A model generated the notes under the pieces. The model was given only the letters and a program-made list of their open reading frames with translations, was not told the origin of the DNA and made no database searches. Of a stretch of DNA of 64,000 bases, positions 52,940 to 60,864 are shown piece by piece. The DNA is taken from NCBI RefSeq assembly GCF_022129445.1, contig NZ_JADQAQ010000015.1, positions 1 through 64,000 of the forward strand, written 5' to 3'. Both the position numbers and the translations under genes were made by a program. The stretch is from Photobacterium sp. Ph5 (GTDB taxonomy: Bacteria; Pseudomonadota; Gammaproteobacteria; Enterobacterales; Vibrionaceae). Each line of letters opens with the position of its first letter. The first letter of the stretch is position 1.

Positions 52940-53671
52940 TTACACATGGTCGTCATAACGAACATCAGCAGTAAAGATATAACCGTTACCACGACTGGTT
53001 TTAATTAAACGTTGCGTACGACCTTTATCACCTAAGCGGTTACGTAAACGACTTAAGGCGACATCAATACCACGTTCTGATGGCTGTGCATCTCTTCCTC
53101 GAGTCGCGCATGAAATAGTATCGCGATCTAAAATCTCATTAGGTCTTGATAAAAACAACATCAGCAACGAGTAATCACCACTTGTTAGCTCAAATGCTTC
53201 ATCATTTAATACATTTACTAAACAATGTGCAGAGGTATCTAGCCGCCAATTAGAGAAACTAATATATTTAGCGCTAGACGATGACGGCTGACTATCTGAC
53301 GCCTTGCTACGACGTAATATTGCTTTAATGCGAGCTAGTAACTGGCGAGGACTAAAGGGTTTGGCAATATAGTCATCAGCACCAATCTCAAGCCCTATAA
53401 TTTGATCCATTTCCTCAGAAACCGCCGTCAACATAATAATAGGGACATCTGACGTTTTGCGAATATGCTGACATAAGGTAAACCCATCATCCCCCGGCAT
53501 CATGATATCGAGTAAAATCAAATCTGGATATCCACCAGCAAGGCAACGTTTCATCTCCTCACCTTCCGCAGCAGTTTGTACTTCAAAACCGTTCTTGGTT
53601 AAGTACTCATCCAGTAGTTCACGGATTTCTTTATCATCATCAACAACGAGGATTTGTTTAGAGATACTCAT
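52940..53671 (-). CDS. OmpR-family response regulator (GltR-like)
   Basis: The 243-residue regulator has a receiver domain with acidic triad D11-D12-D13, phospho-acceptor Asp55 (L-L-D-I-M-M-P-G), Thr in M-L-T-A and Lys in I-A-K-P-F. A winged-helix DNA-binding domain follows, with R-G-R-D-A-Q-P-S-E-R-G-I-D-V-A-L-S-R-L-R-x-R-L-G-D near the end. ATG 53671 follows GGTGAG. ATG 53686 is an alternative. It is the first gene of the operon with the kinase, a sugar-binding protein and an esterase. Confidence 0.9.
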   Translation of the reverse strand: MSISKQILVVDDDKEIRELLDEYLTKNGFEVQTAAEGEEMKRCLAGGYPDLILLDIMMPGDDGFTLCQHIRKTSDVPIIMLTAVSEEMDQIIGLEIGADDYIAKPFSPRQLLARIKAILRRSKASDSQPSSSSAKYISFSNWRLDTSAHCLVNVLNDEAFELTSGDYSLLMLFLSRPNEILDRDTISCATRGRDAQPSERGIDVALSRLRNRLGDKGRTQRLIKTSRGNGYIFTADVRYDDHV

Positions 53672-53862
53672 GTATTGGCTCACCATACGACATTAGACTA
53701 TTCCTCACACGTCATAAGCGAATACAAGGAGAAATAGAGCAAATATAGGCTATTTATTATTTCACTATATTTGACCACTAATTTAAAAAAATGTCAGCAA
53801 TTTGCGCTATCTATGGAGAATTATCGGTACCTTGTTAACATATTTAATACCTTAAAACGAAA

Positions 53863-53903
53863 AACCAGCGCATATTACTAATATAAAGCAATACTCGCTG
53901 GTT
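53863..53903 (-). terminator. terminator of the ProXWV-like operon
   Basis: On the minus strand AACCAGCG pairs with CGCTGGTT across a 25-base AT-rich loop and is followed by TTTCGTTTT. It lies 47 bases beyond the ATPase stop. Confidence 0.65.
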
Positions 53904-53949
53904 ATGTTTATCAGCCGTTAACCGTCAAATAATGTTTTTTTTATTCAAC

Positions 53950-55209
53950 TTAAGCGACTTCTGATTCTACTTTTTTGATCACTTCAACACCTTTTCCTGA
54001 CGACGCATCATTTGAATGTTCGCTCAAAACTTCTGCCAATGTTGAACGTGACAAACGGCCTGTCACCTGTCCTTCTGCATCCACAACAGGCAATGGGTGA
54101 TCGCTATCCAAGGTTTCAGGAATGACCGTTTCAAGCAACGCATCGGTTGAAACCGCAGGAACATCTTCAAGCATTGAAGCGTCTATTGCATTAGCGTAAT
54201 CAGATTCTTTTACGCTCTCTAATTTCTCTTGCGTAATCACCCCTTGATAACCTTGGTTATCAACGTAATACGCAAAATCATCTTTTACTTTACGCATTTC
54301 AGCAACAGCTTCGCCAATCGTTTCAGAAGAAATACGGACAACCTGTGGCTTCATGACCGTTTCAACCGTCAGTGCACGTGCACGGTTAACGTCTTTAACA
54401 AAAGCTTCGACATAGTCGTCAGCTGGGTTTAATAAAATATCAACAGGTTTACCCTGCTGCACTAATACACCATCCCGTAAAATGGCAATGCGATCGCCTA
54501 AACGTAATGCTTCATCTAAATCATGGGTAATAAAGACTATTGTTTTATGTAACTTTTCTTGTAACTCAATAAGCTGATCTTGCATTTCACTTCGGATCAG
54601 AGGATCAAGTGCAGAGAATGCTTCATCCATTAATAGAATTTCAGCATCAGTACACAAGGCGCGAGCTAAACCAACACGTTGTTGCTGACCACCAGAAAGA
54701 TTCACTGGATAGCTATTTTCATATCCCGTCAAACCAACAGTCGCTAACCACTCTTTCGCTTTGGCTTGCCATTGGCTTTTACTCTGCCCCTGTACTTGCA
54801 GACCATAGCCGACATTTTGCAAAACCGTGCGATGCGGCATTAAACCAAAGCGTTGAAAAACCATCGACATTTTATGGCGACGAAAATCCTGAAGCTGCTT
54901 TTCATTGAGCGACATAACATCTGTCCCTTCAATTTCAATCACACCTTCAGTTGGATCGATAAGTCGATTAAAGTGACGGATAAGCGTGGATTTACCTGAA
55001 CCTGATAAGCCCATAATCACAAAGATTTCACCTGGGTAAATATCTAGGTTGATATCACTTAAACCAACGGTATGACCAGTTTTCGCTAAAATGTCATCTT
55101 TTGATGCGCCACCCTTCACTTGCTGAACGACTTTTTTTGCTTTCGGACCAAACACTTTATAGAGATTTTTTACTCTAATGAGGGGATCCTGCTTTGATAA
55201 TGAACTCAT
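53950..55209 (-). CDS. proV: glycine betaine/choline-type ABC transporter ATPase (ProV-like)
   Basis: This is the cytoplasmic ATPase of a compatible-solute importer. The 419 residues have Walker A at 67-75 (G-L-S-G-S-G-K-S-T), the signature L-S-G-G-Q-Q-Q-R and Walker B L-L-M-D-E-A-F-S-A-L. The C-terminal third contains a CBS-domain pair (A-L-T-V-E-T-V-M-K-P...), used in related transporters to sense ionic strength. The start overlaps the permease stop by four bases, with GGAGG before it. It is the last gene of the operon. Confidence 0.92.
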   Translation of the reverse strand: MSSLSKQDPLIRVKNLYKVFGPKAKKVVQQVKGGASKDDILAKTGHTVGLSDINLDIYPGEIFVIMGLSGSGKSTLIRHFNRLIDPTEGVIEIEGTDVMSLNEKQLQDFRRHKMSMVFQRFGLMPHRTVLQNVGYGLQVQGQSKSQWQAKAKEWLATVGLTGYENSYPVNLSGGQQQRVGLARALCTDAEILLMDEAFSALDPLIRSEMQDQLIELQEKLHKTIVFITHDLDEALRLGDRIAILRDGVLVQQGKPVDILLNPADDYVEAFVKDVNRARALTVETVMKPQVVRISSETIGEAVAEMRKVKDDFAYYVDNQGYQGVITQEKLESVKESDYANAIDASMLEDVPAVSTDALLETVIPETLDSDHPLPVVDAEGQVTGRLSRSTLAEVLSEHSNDASSGKGVEVIKKVESEVA

Positions 55210-56099
55210 GATCGACCTCCTAAATGCTGCTGCGTACGTTTAGCATAGCTTTGTGATATACGATCGAAAATAATTGCGAGTGCAACAATCGCTAAGCCGT
55301 TTAATAAACCTAGGGTGAAATATTGGTTAGTAATCGATTTGAGTACTGGCTGACCTAATCCTTTTACACCTATCATTGAAGCGATAACAACCATCGCAAG
55401 CGCCATCATAATAGTTTGATTTATTCCTGCCATAATGTTGGGCATTGCAAGTGGTATCTGCACCCCAAATAAACGCTGCATAGGGCTTGCACCATAGGCT
55501 GTTGCAGCCTCAAGGACTTCTTCATCAACCAAACGAATACCAAGGTTGGTTAAACGAATCACTGGTGGAACAGAATAAATAACAACAGCGATTAAGCCTG
55601 GAATTTTACCTAGACCAAGTAGCATAACAACGGGGATCAAATAAACGAAAGCAGGCATAGTCTGCATCACATCAAGTAGTGGTGTAACAACCCGTTGAAC
55701 TCTATCAGAGCGTGCCATGGCTATACCTATCGGTATTCCGATCCCTATGGCAACCATCGTAGACACTAAAATAATACTCATGGTTCGCATGGTATTATCC
55801 CACATACCAAACACACCAATGAAACCAAAAGACAACACGACACCAAGTGATAATTTCCACGACCGACTTGCAACAAAAGCGATGGCTGCCAATACGGCAA
55901 TCACTATCCACCAAGGTGTGGCGAGTAATAGTTTTTCAAACCAGATAAGAAAAGAAAGAAGAGGATCGAAGAAACCTTCGATTGTGTCGCCATATTCACG
56001 AGAGAAAGAACGGTAAGCACCGTCCAACGTTTTTCGAATTTCAACTAACTGAGCACGCTCAAGCTGTGGAAATTCAGTTAACCATGATTTATCTGACAT
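55206..56099 (-). CDS. proW: glycine betaine/choline-type ABC permease (ProW-like)
   Basis: The 297-residue inner-membrane permease has a long N-terminal cytoplasmic segment (about 45 residues) and roughly six helices. The binding-protein-dependent loop is E-A-A-T-A-Y-G-A-S-P-M-Q-R-L-F-G-V-Q-I-P-L-A-M-P-N-I. M-Q-T-M-P-A-F-V-Y-L-I-P is the hallmark of ProW/OpuAB. It overlaps proV by four bases and follows proX after 97 bases that carry a strong hairpin. Confidence 0.92.
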   Translation of the reverse strand: MSDKSWLTEFPQLERAQLVEIRKTLDGAYRSFSREYGDTIEGFFDPLLSFLIWFEKLLLATPWWIVIAVLAAIAFVASRSWKLSLGVVLSFGFIGVFGMWDNTMRTMSIILVSTMVAIGIGIPIGIAMARSDRVQRVVTPLLDVMQTMPAFVYLIPVVMLLGLGKIPGLIAVVIYSVPPVIRLTNLGIRLVDEEVLEAATAYGASPMQRLFGVQIPLAMPNIMAGINQTIMMALAMVVIASMIGVKGLGQPVLKSITNQYFTLGLLNGLAIVALAIIFDRISQSYAKRTQQHLGGRS

Positions 56100-56159
56100 A
56101 AATGTTATCCATACATACTACTTTTATTTCCCACTCACGCAATATCCTTAGCGAAGTGG

Positions 56160-56187
56160 CTACAGTGGTAGTTAGCTACCACTGTAG
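56160..56187 (-). promoter_or_regulatory. intercistronic hairpin between proX and proW
   Basis: A 12-base perfect stem (CTACAGTGGTAG with its complement) has loop TTAG or CTAA and no T-run after it. It lies just after the binding protein stop. Such hairpins protect upstream mRNA from 3' decay and raise binding protein levels over permease. Confidence 0.6.
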
Positions 56188-56196
56188 ACATACAGC

Positions 56197-57198
56197 TTAC
56201 AAATCAGCTAAAGCACCACGTACTTTATCTGCTACTTCAGGAGAAACCCACTTCACCCAAATATCTTCATGATTCGTTAAAATCTCTTCCATTACCGTTT
56301 CACCATCAGCTTGGTTGTCTTCCATCCATGCTAAAAGGCTATTCATTTGTGCATTAGTAAAAGAACGTTGACCAAGGTATTTCACTGCTTCAGGTGAACG
56401 TTTAGCAAAAGAGGTAGTAATAACTGTATCCACTTCTGACGGTGGGTACATAGAAGCTTTTGGATCAACACATTCAGGTTTGGTTAGGCACTCTTTAAAG
56501 TATTTCGCATCCACACCAGAACCAAAATCGACTTTTACCATTTTGTACTTACCTAATACGGCAGTCGGTGCCCAGTAATAACCAAACCACGCCTCACCGC
56601 GCTCATAAGCTTTAGCAATGGAACCGGAAAGACCAGCACCTGAACCTGGATCAATCAGATCAAACCCTGCATCTTCAAGTTTTAGTGCTTCAAAAAGGTT
56701 ACCAGCAGAGATCTGACAGTTCCAACCTGCTGGACAATTATAAAATGCTGATTTATCAGGATCTTCAGGATGAGAGAACAACTTAGCATTTTTCTTAATA
56801 CCTTCAATGGTTGCTAAGCTTGGATCTTTTTTCACCATATACTCTGGCACCCAAAAGCCTTCTTCACCACCGTCAGAGAAGCTCTTACCCGCATATTGGA
56901 TACGTCCTTCTTCAACACCGCGATCTAATGCGGCCTTCATCGAGTTACTCCAAAATTCAGGCGCAATATCCGGTTCACCCTTCTCTACCATTGATGTACC
57001 TGTCGGCATCGTATCACCAGGAACAAGATCTGTTTCACAGCCGTATCCATGCTGTAAAATAAAGCTGTCGACGTTGGCTAATAATGTTGCTGAGTTCCAA
57101 TTCATATCAGCAATAGTGACTTTTCCACATTCACTTGCATGAACTTGAGTTGCTGACATTGCAGATAGCAATACCGTCGCAGCCAGAAGCTTTCGCAT
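56197..57198 (-). CDS. proX: glycine betaine/choline-type periplasmic binding protein (ProX-like)
   Basis: The 333-residue secreted binding protein has a signal peptide ending near Q-V-H-A (about residue 21). The mature protein starts S-E-C-G-K-V-T-I-A-D-M-N-W. It has Trp residues likely to cage a quaternary amine (A-P-E-F-W-S-N-S and F-G-Y-Y-W-A-P) and four Cys in the middle and near 230-240. ATG 57198 has AAGGAT at the right distance, and an in-frame extension of six residues is rejected. Choline, glycine betaine or proline betaine are plausible ligands. First gene of the operon. Confidence 0.9.
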   Translation of the reverse strand: MRKLLAATVLLSAMSATQVHASECGKVTIADMNWNSATLLANVDSFILQHGYGCETDLVPGDTMPTGTSMVEKGEPDIAPEFWSNSMKAALDRGVEEGRIQYAGKSFSDGGEEGFWVPEYMVKKDPSLATIEGIKKNAKLFSHPEDPDKSAFYNCPAGWNCQISAGNLFEALKLEDAGFDLIDPGSGAGLSGSIAKAYERGEAWFGYYWAPTAVLGKYKMVKVDFGSGVDAKYFKECLTKPECVDPKASMYPPSEVDTVITTSFAKRSPEAVKYLGQRSFTNAQMNSLLAWMEDNQADGETVMEEILTNHEDIWVKWVSPEVADKVRGALADL

Positions 57199-57524
57199 AA
57201 ATATTATCCTTATCATTTATATCGAATCGGTAAGCGCAATTGAGTAAAAACAATTTATTGTCTATGCGCTAATAACTACTCAAAAGGCAATTTATTGTGC
57301 CAATTTATTTAGTAGTCTAAACAAAATAAACCAAAAACACCAAATTTATTAACAACAAATAATTATATTGCAACAAGTTTTAATATAATGTGAATGATTA
57401 TTACATTAATAAACTTGTCAGCGTTCAACGATAAAAACCATGCTTATTAATAATAATTCTTATCGTTTTCACTGCTCATTTTGCTTATGATGAAAACAGT
57501 TTTAATTCTGTAATGGATATAATG

Positions 57525-58334
57525 ATGTATAAATTAGTTGCACTTGATATGGACGGTACTCTTCTGAGTTCTGACGGTACTATTTCCCAAGAAAATAAAG
57601 CGGCAATTTCAGCGGCACGCGAACAAGGAGTATCGATTGTATTAGCATCAGGACGCCCTTTAGAAGGAATGACATGGGCGCTAAACGAATTAGATATGAC
57701 TGGCAATAACGACTTTGTTTTAAGCTACAACGCTTCACTTATTCAACGTGTTTCTACTAAAGAAATTATTCGCAGTGAAACACTAACGGGATTAGATGCT
57801 AAAAATATAGCGTCACTGGCTCATGATCTTGGTGTTCATGTACATGCATTTACTCGTCGCCAAGGTCTAATTACACCAGAAAATAACTATTACACCGATC
57901 ATGAAGCAAAAATTAATGGTCTTGCAATTACTGTTGAAGACTTTGCAACACTAGAAAATGACGAGGAAGTGATGAAAGTCATGATGATAGATGATCCTGA
58001 TCGCCTATCAGCAGCCATTGCACAATTACCGAAAGAATTATATCAACGCTACACAATTGTCCAAAGTGCTCCTTTCTTTCTTGAATTTATGAATCCAAAT
58101 AGCAATAAAGGTGTAGGTGTTGAAGCACTAGCAGAATACTTAGACATCAAACAAAGTGAAGTTATTTGTATGGGGGATGCCGGCAATGATCACCATATGA
58201 TTGAATATGCAGGTCTTGGTGTTGCAATGGGAAATGCGACAAAAGAAACCAAAGCCATCGCTAATTTTATTACTGACACTAATAATAATGCTGGTGTTGC
58301 CAAAGTTATTCAGCAATTTATTTTAGATAAATAA
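57525..58334 (+). CDS. HAD-family sugar phosphatase (YidA-like)
   Basis: The 269-residue HAD IIB phosphatase has catalytic Asp8 and Asp10 in L-D-M-D-G-T-L-L. A-S-G-R-P-L-E-G is near residues 45-52, and the terminal M-G-D-A-G-N-D-H-H-M-I motif carries the metal-binding Asp. E. coli YidA acts on sugar phosphates and related substrates. ATG 57525 is preferred because GGAT lies six bases before it and the family begins there. Two earlier ATGs exist. It is divergent from proX. Confidence 0.9.
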   Translation: MYKLVALDMDGTLLSSDGTISQENKAAISAAREQGVSIVLASGRPLEGMTWALNELDMTGNNDFVLSYNASLIQRVSTKEIIRSETLTGLDAKNIASLAHDLGVHVHAFTRRQGLITPENNYYTDHEAKINGLAITVEDFATLENDEEVMKVMMIDDPDRLSAAIAQLPKELYQRYTIVQSAPFFLEFMNPNSNKGVGVEALAEYLDIKQSEVICMGDAGNDHHMIEYAGLGVAMGNATKETKAIANFITDTNNNAGVAKVIQQFILDK

Positions 58335-58341
58335 CAAAAAT

Positions 58342-58369
58342 AATCGCTATTTCCACAGAAATAGCGATT
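58342..58369. terminator. bidirectional terminator between yidA-like and BOF genes
   Basis: A 12-base perfect stem (AATCGCTATTTC with its complement) has loop CACA between two convergent genes. T-rich tails lie on both strands, with the better one on the minus strand. Confidence 0.8.
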
Positions 58370-58383
58370 TATTGAATAAATAA

Positions 58384-58761
58384 TTAGTTAGCTAGAGCAA
58401 CTGCTTTTACATCTATCGTACGCTCAGACCAATCTTTATCCACTTCACCACGGATCACTAACTTCGTTGTAGGTGTTGCATTTACACCATTCCAATCTTT
58501 ATGATCGATTTCAACTTTAATTTCACCAGTATTGTCTTTAAACATGTAATCTTCATCACCCAGTGAAGTTGTGATGTAACCCGTTAATTCAACAGCAGCG
58601 TCATCTTGCGCATCTTTAACTTGGCTAATCATCTTAATAATAGGTGCTGCTGAAGGACCAGTGAAACCACCTTGAGCTGGTTGCGCAGGTACAGACGTAG
58701 TAGCAGCAAGTGCTGATGTTGATGCAAGAAGAAAAGCAGAAACAACTAATAATTTTTTCAT
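58384..58761 (-). CDS. BOF/YgiW-family periplasmic OB-fold protein
   Basis: The 125-residue secreted protein has a signal peptide ending near A-L-A (residue 19), then Q-G-G-F-T-G-P-S. The OB-fold core is V-E-L-T-G-Y-I-T-T-S-L-G-D-E-D-Y-M-F-K-D-N-T-G-E-I-K-V-E-I. YgiW/VisP proteins respond to stress and bind peptidoglycan-derived or other small ligands. ATG 58761 is used. The frame could be extended one codon to GTG. Single-gene unit. Confidence 0.9.
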   Translation of the reverse strand: MKKLLVVSAFLLASTSALAATTSVPAQPAQGGFTGPSAAPIIKMISQVKDAQDDAAVELTGYITTSLGDEDYMFKDNTGEIKVEIDHKDWNGVNATPTTKLVIRGEVDKDWSERTIDVKAVALAN

Positions 58762-58961
58762 CACGTTAATCCGAGGTTATAACTATTATATTACGTCTGG
58801 CAATACACATTATTGCCAAACCCAATAAACAAGACCGCCCAATAACTACCCTTAGGTATCCATTTAGCCTATCTATTTCTTAAAGGTATGATATCACGCT
58901 AAATATCAAAAGAACGTGAAATAATATTGTAAAAATAAATCTAATTTTTTACTTGTTAGTA

Positions 58962-59561
58962 TCACTTCGTAATAGCAAACGAATTCAAAAACACATCAAC
59001 AATAGTATTAATGTTTTCTTCTACTTTTATTCCTTCACAAGGAGGAGACAGTTCCATAACTTGCGGCCAGAAGAATAGCCCTTGAAATAAACTGGTATAA
59101 ATATTAGTTAACAAAGCGACATCTTTATCAACTATTGCTTTTTCTTCAATAGCCACTTTAAACCACTCGGCAATGGCGTTGGTACTGTATAAATCTTTTA
59201 CTAAGTTTTTGGCCAATTCAGGTTGTCGAATAAATTCCATCACAATGATACGAGAAAGAGAAATGCCATAAGTCTGGTATAAAACATCAACTTCACGGCG
59301 AGTAATTTCAACCAATTGTACTCTTAGCGGTATCTGTGGTTCAAAGCGATACTGCACATTTTCATTCACTGATTCTTGAATGATCTTCAATACTGAAATA
59401 AATAACGTTTCTTTACTATCAAAATGACGATATAAGGTGCGTTTTGATACTTCAGCAACCTGTGAAATTCTATCCATATTAGCAGCAATAAACCCATGTT
59501 CGATAAATTCTGCTTTTGCTGCAGCAATAATTGCTAAATGCTTACGTTCCGTTTGCTTCAT
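58962..59561 (-). CDS. TetR/AcrR-family repressor
   Basis: The 199-residue protein has the TetR helix-turn-helix in M-D-R-I-S-Q-V-A-E-V-S-K-R-T-L-Y-R-H-F-D-S-K-E near residues 29-51 and a helical C-terminal ligand domain. ATG 59561 is chosen over an upstream codon because the family begins with K-Q-T-E-R-K-H-L-A-I. It is divergent from an RND efflux operon. An imperfect dyad matching the published BreR consensus lies between them. It is therefore the likely repressor of the pump, induced by bile-like or hydrophobic compounds in the studied case. Confidence 0.88.
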   Translation of the reverse strand: MKQTERKHLAIIAAAKAEFIEHGFIAANMDRISQVAEVSKRTLYRHFDSKETLFISVLKIIQESVNENVQYRFEPQIPLRVQLVEITRREVDVLYQTYGISLSRIIVMEFIRQPELAKNLVKDLYSTNAIAEWFKVAIEEKAIVDKDVALLTNIYTSLFQGLFFWPQVMELSPPCEGIKVEENINTIVDVFLNSFAITK

Positions 59562-59616
59562 TAATTCACTACCTATTTTCACCGCCTGTGATCGCAATCT
59601 AACATTTTGTCACAAA

Positions 59617-59640
59617 AAAGTATACTTAACAGTTTACAAA
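59617..59640. promoter_or_regulatory. BreR-like operator for the RND operon
   Basis: The left half AAAGTATAC and right half GTTTACAAA are separated by six bases. From memory, the V. cholerae BreR site is AANGTANAC, six bases, then GTNTACNTT. The left half matches fully and the right half at seven of nine positions. It lies in the divergent intergenic region. A lone half-like GTTTACTTG at 59671-59679 is a possible second contact. Confidence 0.55.
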
Positions 59641-59747
59641 ATGCCATTCCCTCATAAAATACACCCAAAAGTTTACTTGTTATATTTTCATACAAATAAA
59701 CATGATTTCTAATTTTATACCGTCCCATACTGATAGCGGAGAATCCG

Positions 59748-60860
59748 GTGAAAACTCAATCAGCAATGTCCAAAATGGCATCATTCTCATTTAGTAAACT
59801 CGCAGTAAGTTTATCGATCGCGCTTGTCGTACTGTCAGGTTGTGGCGATAAAGAACAACCAGAGCAAGTTAACAAGCCAATTGTTAGCCCTGCATTAACT
59901 GAAATAGTAAAACCTAAAGCCAATACTAACTTGAGCTTTAATGGTGTCGTTCGCTCTGCGCAACGTGCCGACTTATCATTTCAAGTCACGGGTCGAGTAA
60001 ACCATATCTTCGTTAACGAAGGTGACCGTGTGACTAAAGGTCAACTATTAGCAAAGCTTGATCCCAAAGATGCCCAAACTATTTTTGCCGCAGCACAACT
60101 TGAATTAACTGATGCAAGTAAAGCTTACCAACGTGGTAAAGCTATTTATGAAAGCAGCCAAGCGATTTCTAAAAGTGATTTAGATAAACTTATTGTGCGT
60201 TATAACTTGGCACAAAACCGCGTAAAAGAAGCAAAAAACAAACTTAACTACACCCAGTTAGTTGCACCGTTTAGCGGTATCATTGGCCGTAAATTAATTG
60301 ATAATCACGTTCAAATTCAAGCCAATAACCCTGTTTTAACACTGCATAACATTGATGATTTAGAAGTGGTGATTAACATTACAGATAACGTAATGTTAGC
60401 AGGTATGACTTGTCGTGAAGCCGTTGCTGAATTGAATAATAACCCCGACCAACTGTTGCCACTGAGTCTGCGTACCTACTCCACCCAAGCCGATCCAATC
60501 ACTCAAACATTCTCTGTTGTATTGAGTATTAATGATGATAAGGGATTAAATATCTTGCCAGGTATGCCCGTTAAGGTTTCACCTAACCTTGCATTGTGTC
60601 CACAGGAAAACCGAAACCCAATTATTGTTCCACTCGCGTCTGTCGTTCCTGACAACAAGAGCAAACAATTTGTATGGGTTGTAAATAAAGATAATTCAGT
60701 CTCAAAACGTTACATCACTGTGGGTAGCGTAAACAAAAACTGCATTACCGTGCTCAATGGCCTGACTGTTGGCGAGCGTATTGTGATCGCGGGTGTATCT
60801 AAATTAAAACCAGGTATGGAAGTTCGTCCATACACTGATAACACACAAAACGGAGCTTAA
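59748..60860 (+). CDS. RND efflux periplasmic adaptor lipoprotein
   Basis: This periplasmic adaptor (membrane fusion protein) links the inner-membrane pump to an outer-membrane channel. The 370 residues start at GTG 59748, with GGAG seven bases upstream. ATG 59766 is an alternative. Lipobox L-V-V-L-S-G-C gives lipidated Cys32. The lipoyl motif F-N-G-V-V-R-S-A-Q-R-A and the V-T-G-R-V-N-H-I-F-V-N-E-G-D-R-V-T-K-G hairpin entry are typical of HlyD/AcrA adaptors. Four bases separate it from the pump gene. No TolC-type gene is in the window. Confidence 0.92.
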   Translation: MKTQSAMSKMASFSFSKLAVSLSIALVVLSGCGDKEQPEQVNKPIVSPALTEIVKPKANTNLSFNGVVRSAQRADLSFQVTGRVNHIFVNEGDRVTKGQLLAKLDPKDAQTIFAAAQLELTDASKAYQRGKAIYESSQAISKSDLDKLIVRYNLAQNRVKEAKNKLNYTQLVAPFSGIIGRKLIDNHVQIQANNPVLTLHNIDDLEVVINITDNVMLAGMTCREAVAELNNNPDQLLPLSLRTYSTQADPITQTFSVVLSINDDKGLNILPGMPVKVSPNLALCPQENRNPIIVPLASVVPDNKSKQFVWVVNKDNSVSKRYITVGSVNKNCITVLNGLTVGERIVIAGVSKLKPGMEVRPYTDNTQNGA

Positions 60861-60864
60861 ATAG

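Noticed and set aside
57441-57475. Fur-box-like AT-rich dyad in the proX/yidA-like intergenic region
   Set aside because: By eye about 13 of 19 positions fit the Fur consensus, which is weak in such AT-rich DNA, and neither neighbour is an iron gene.
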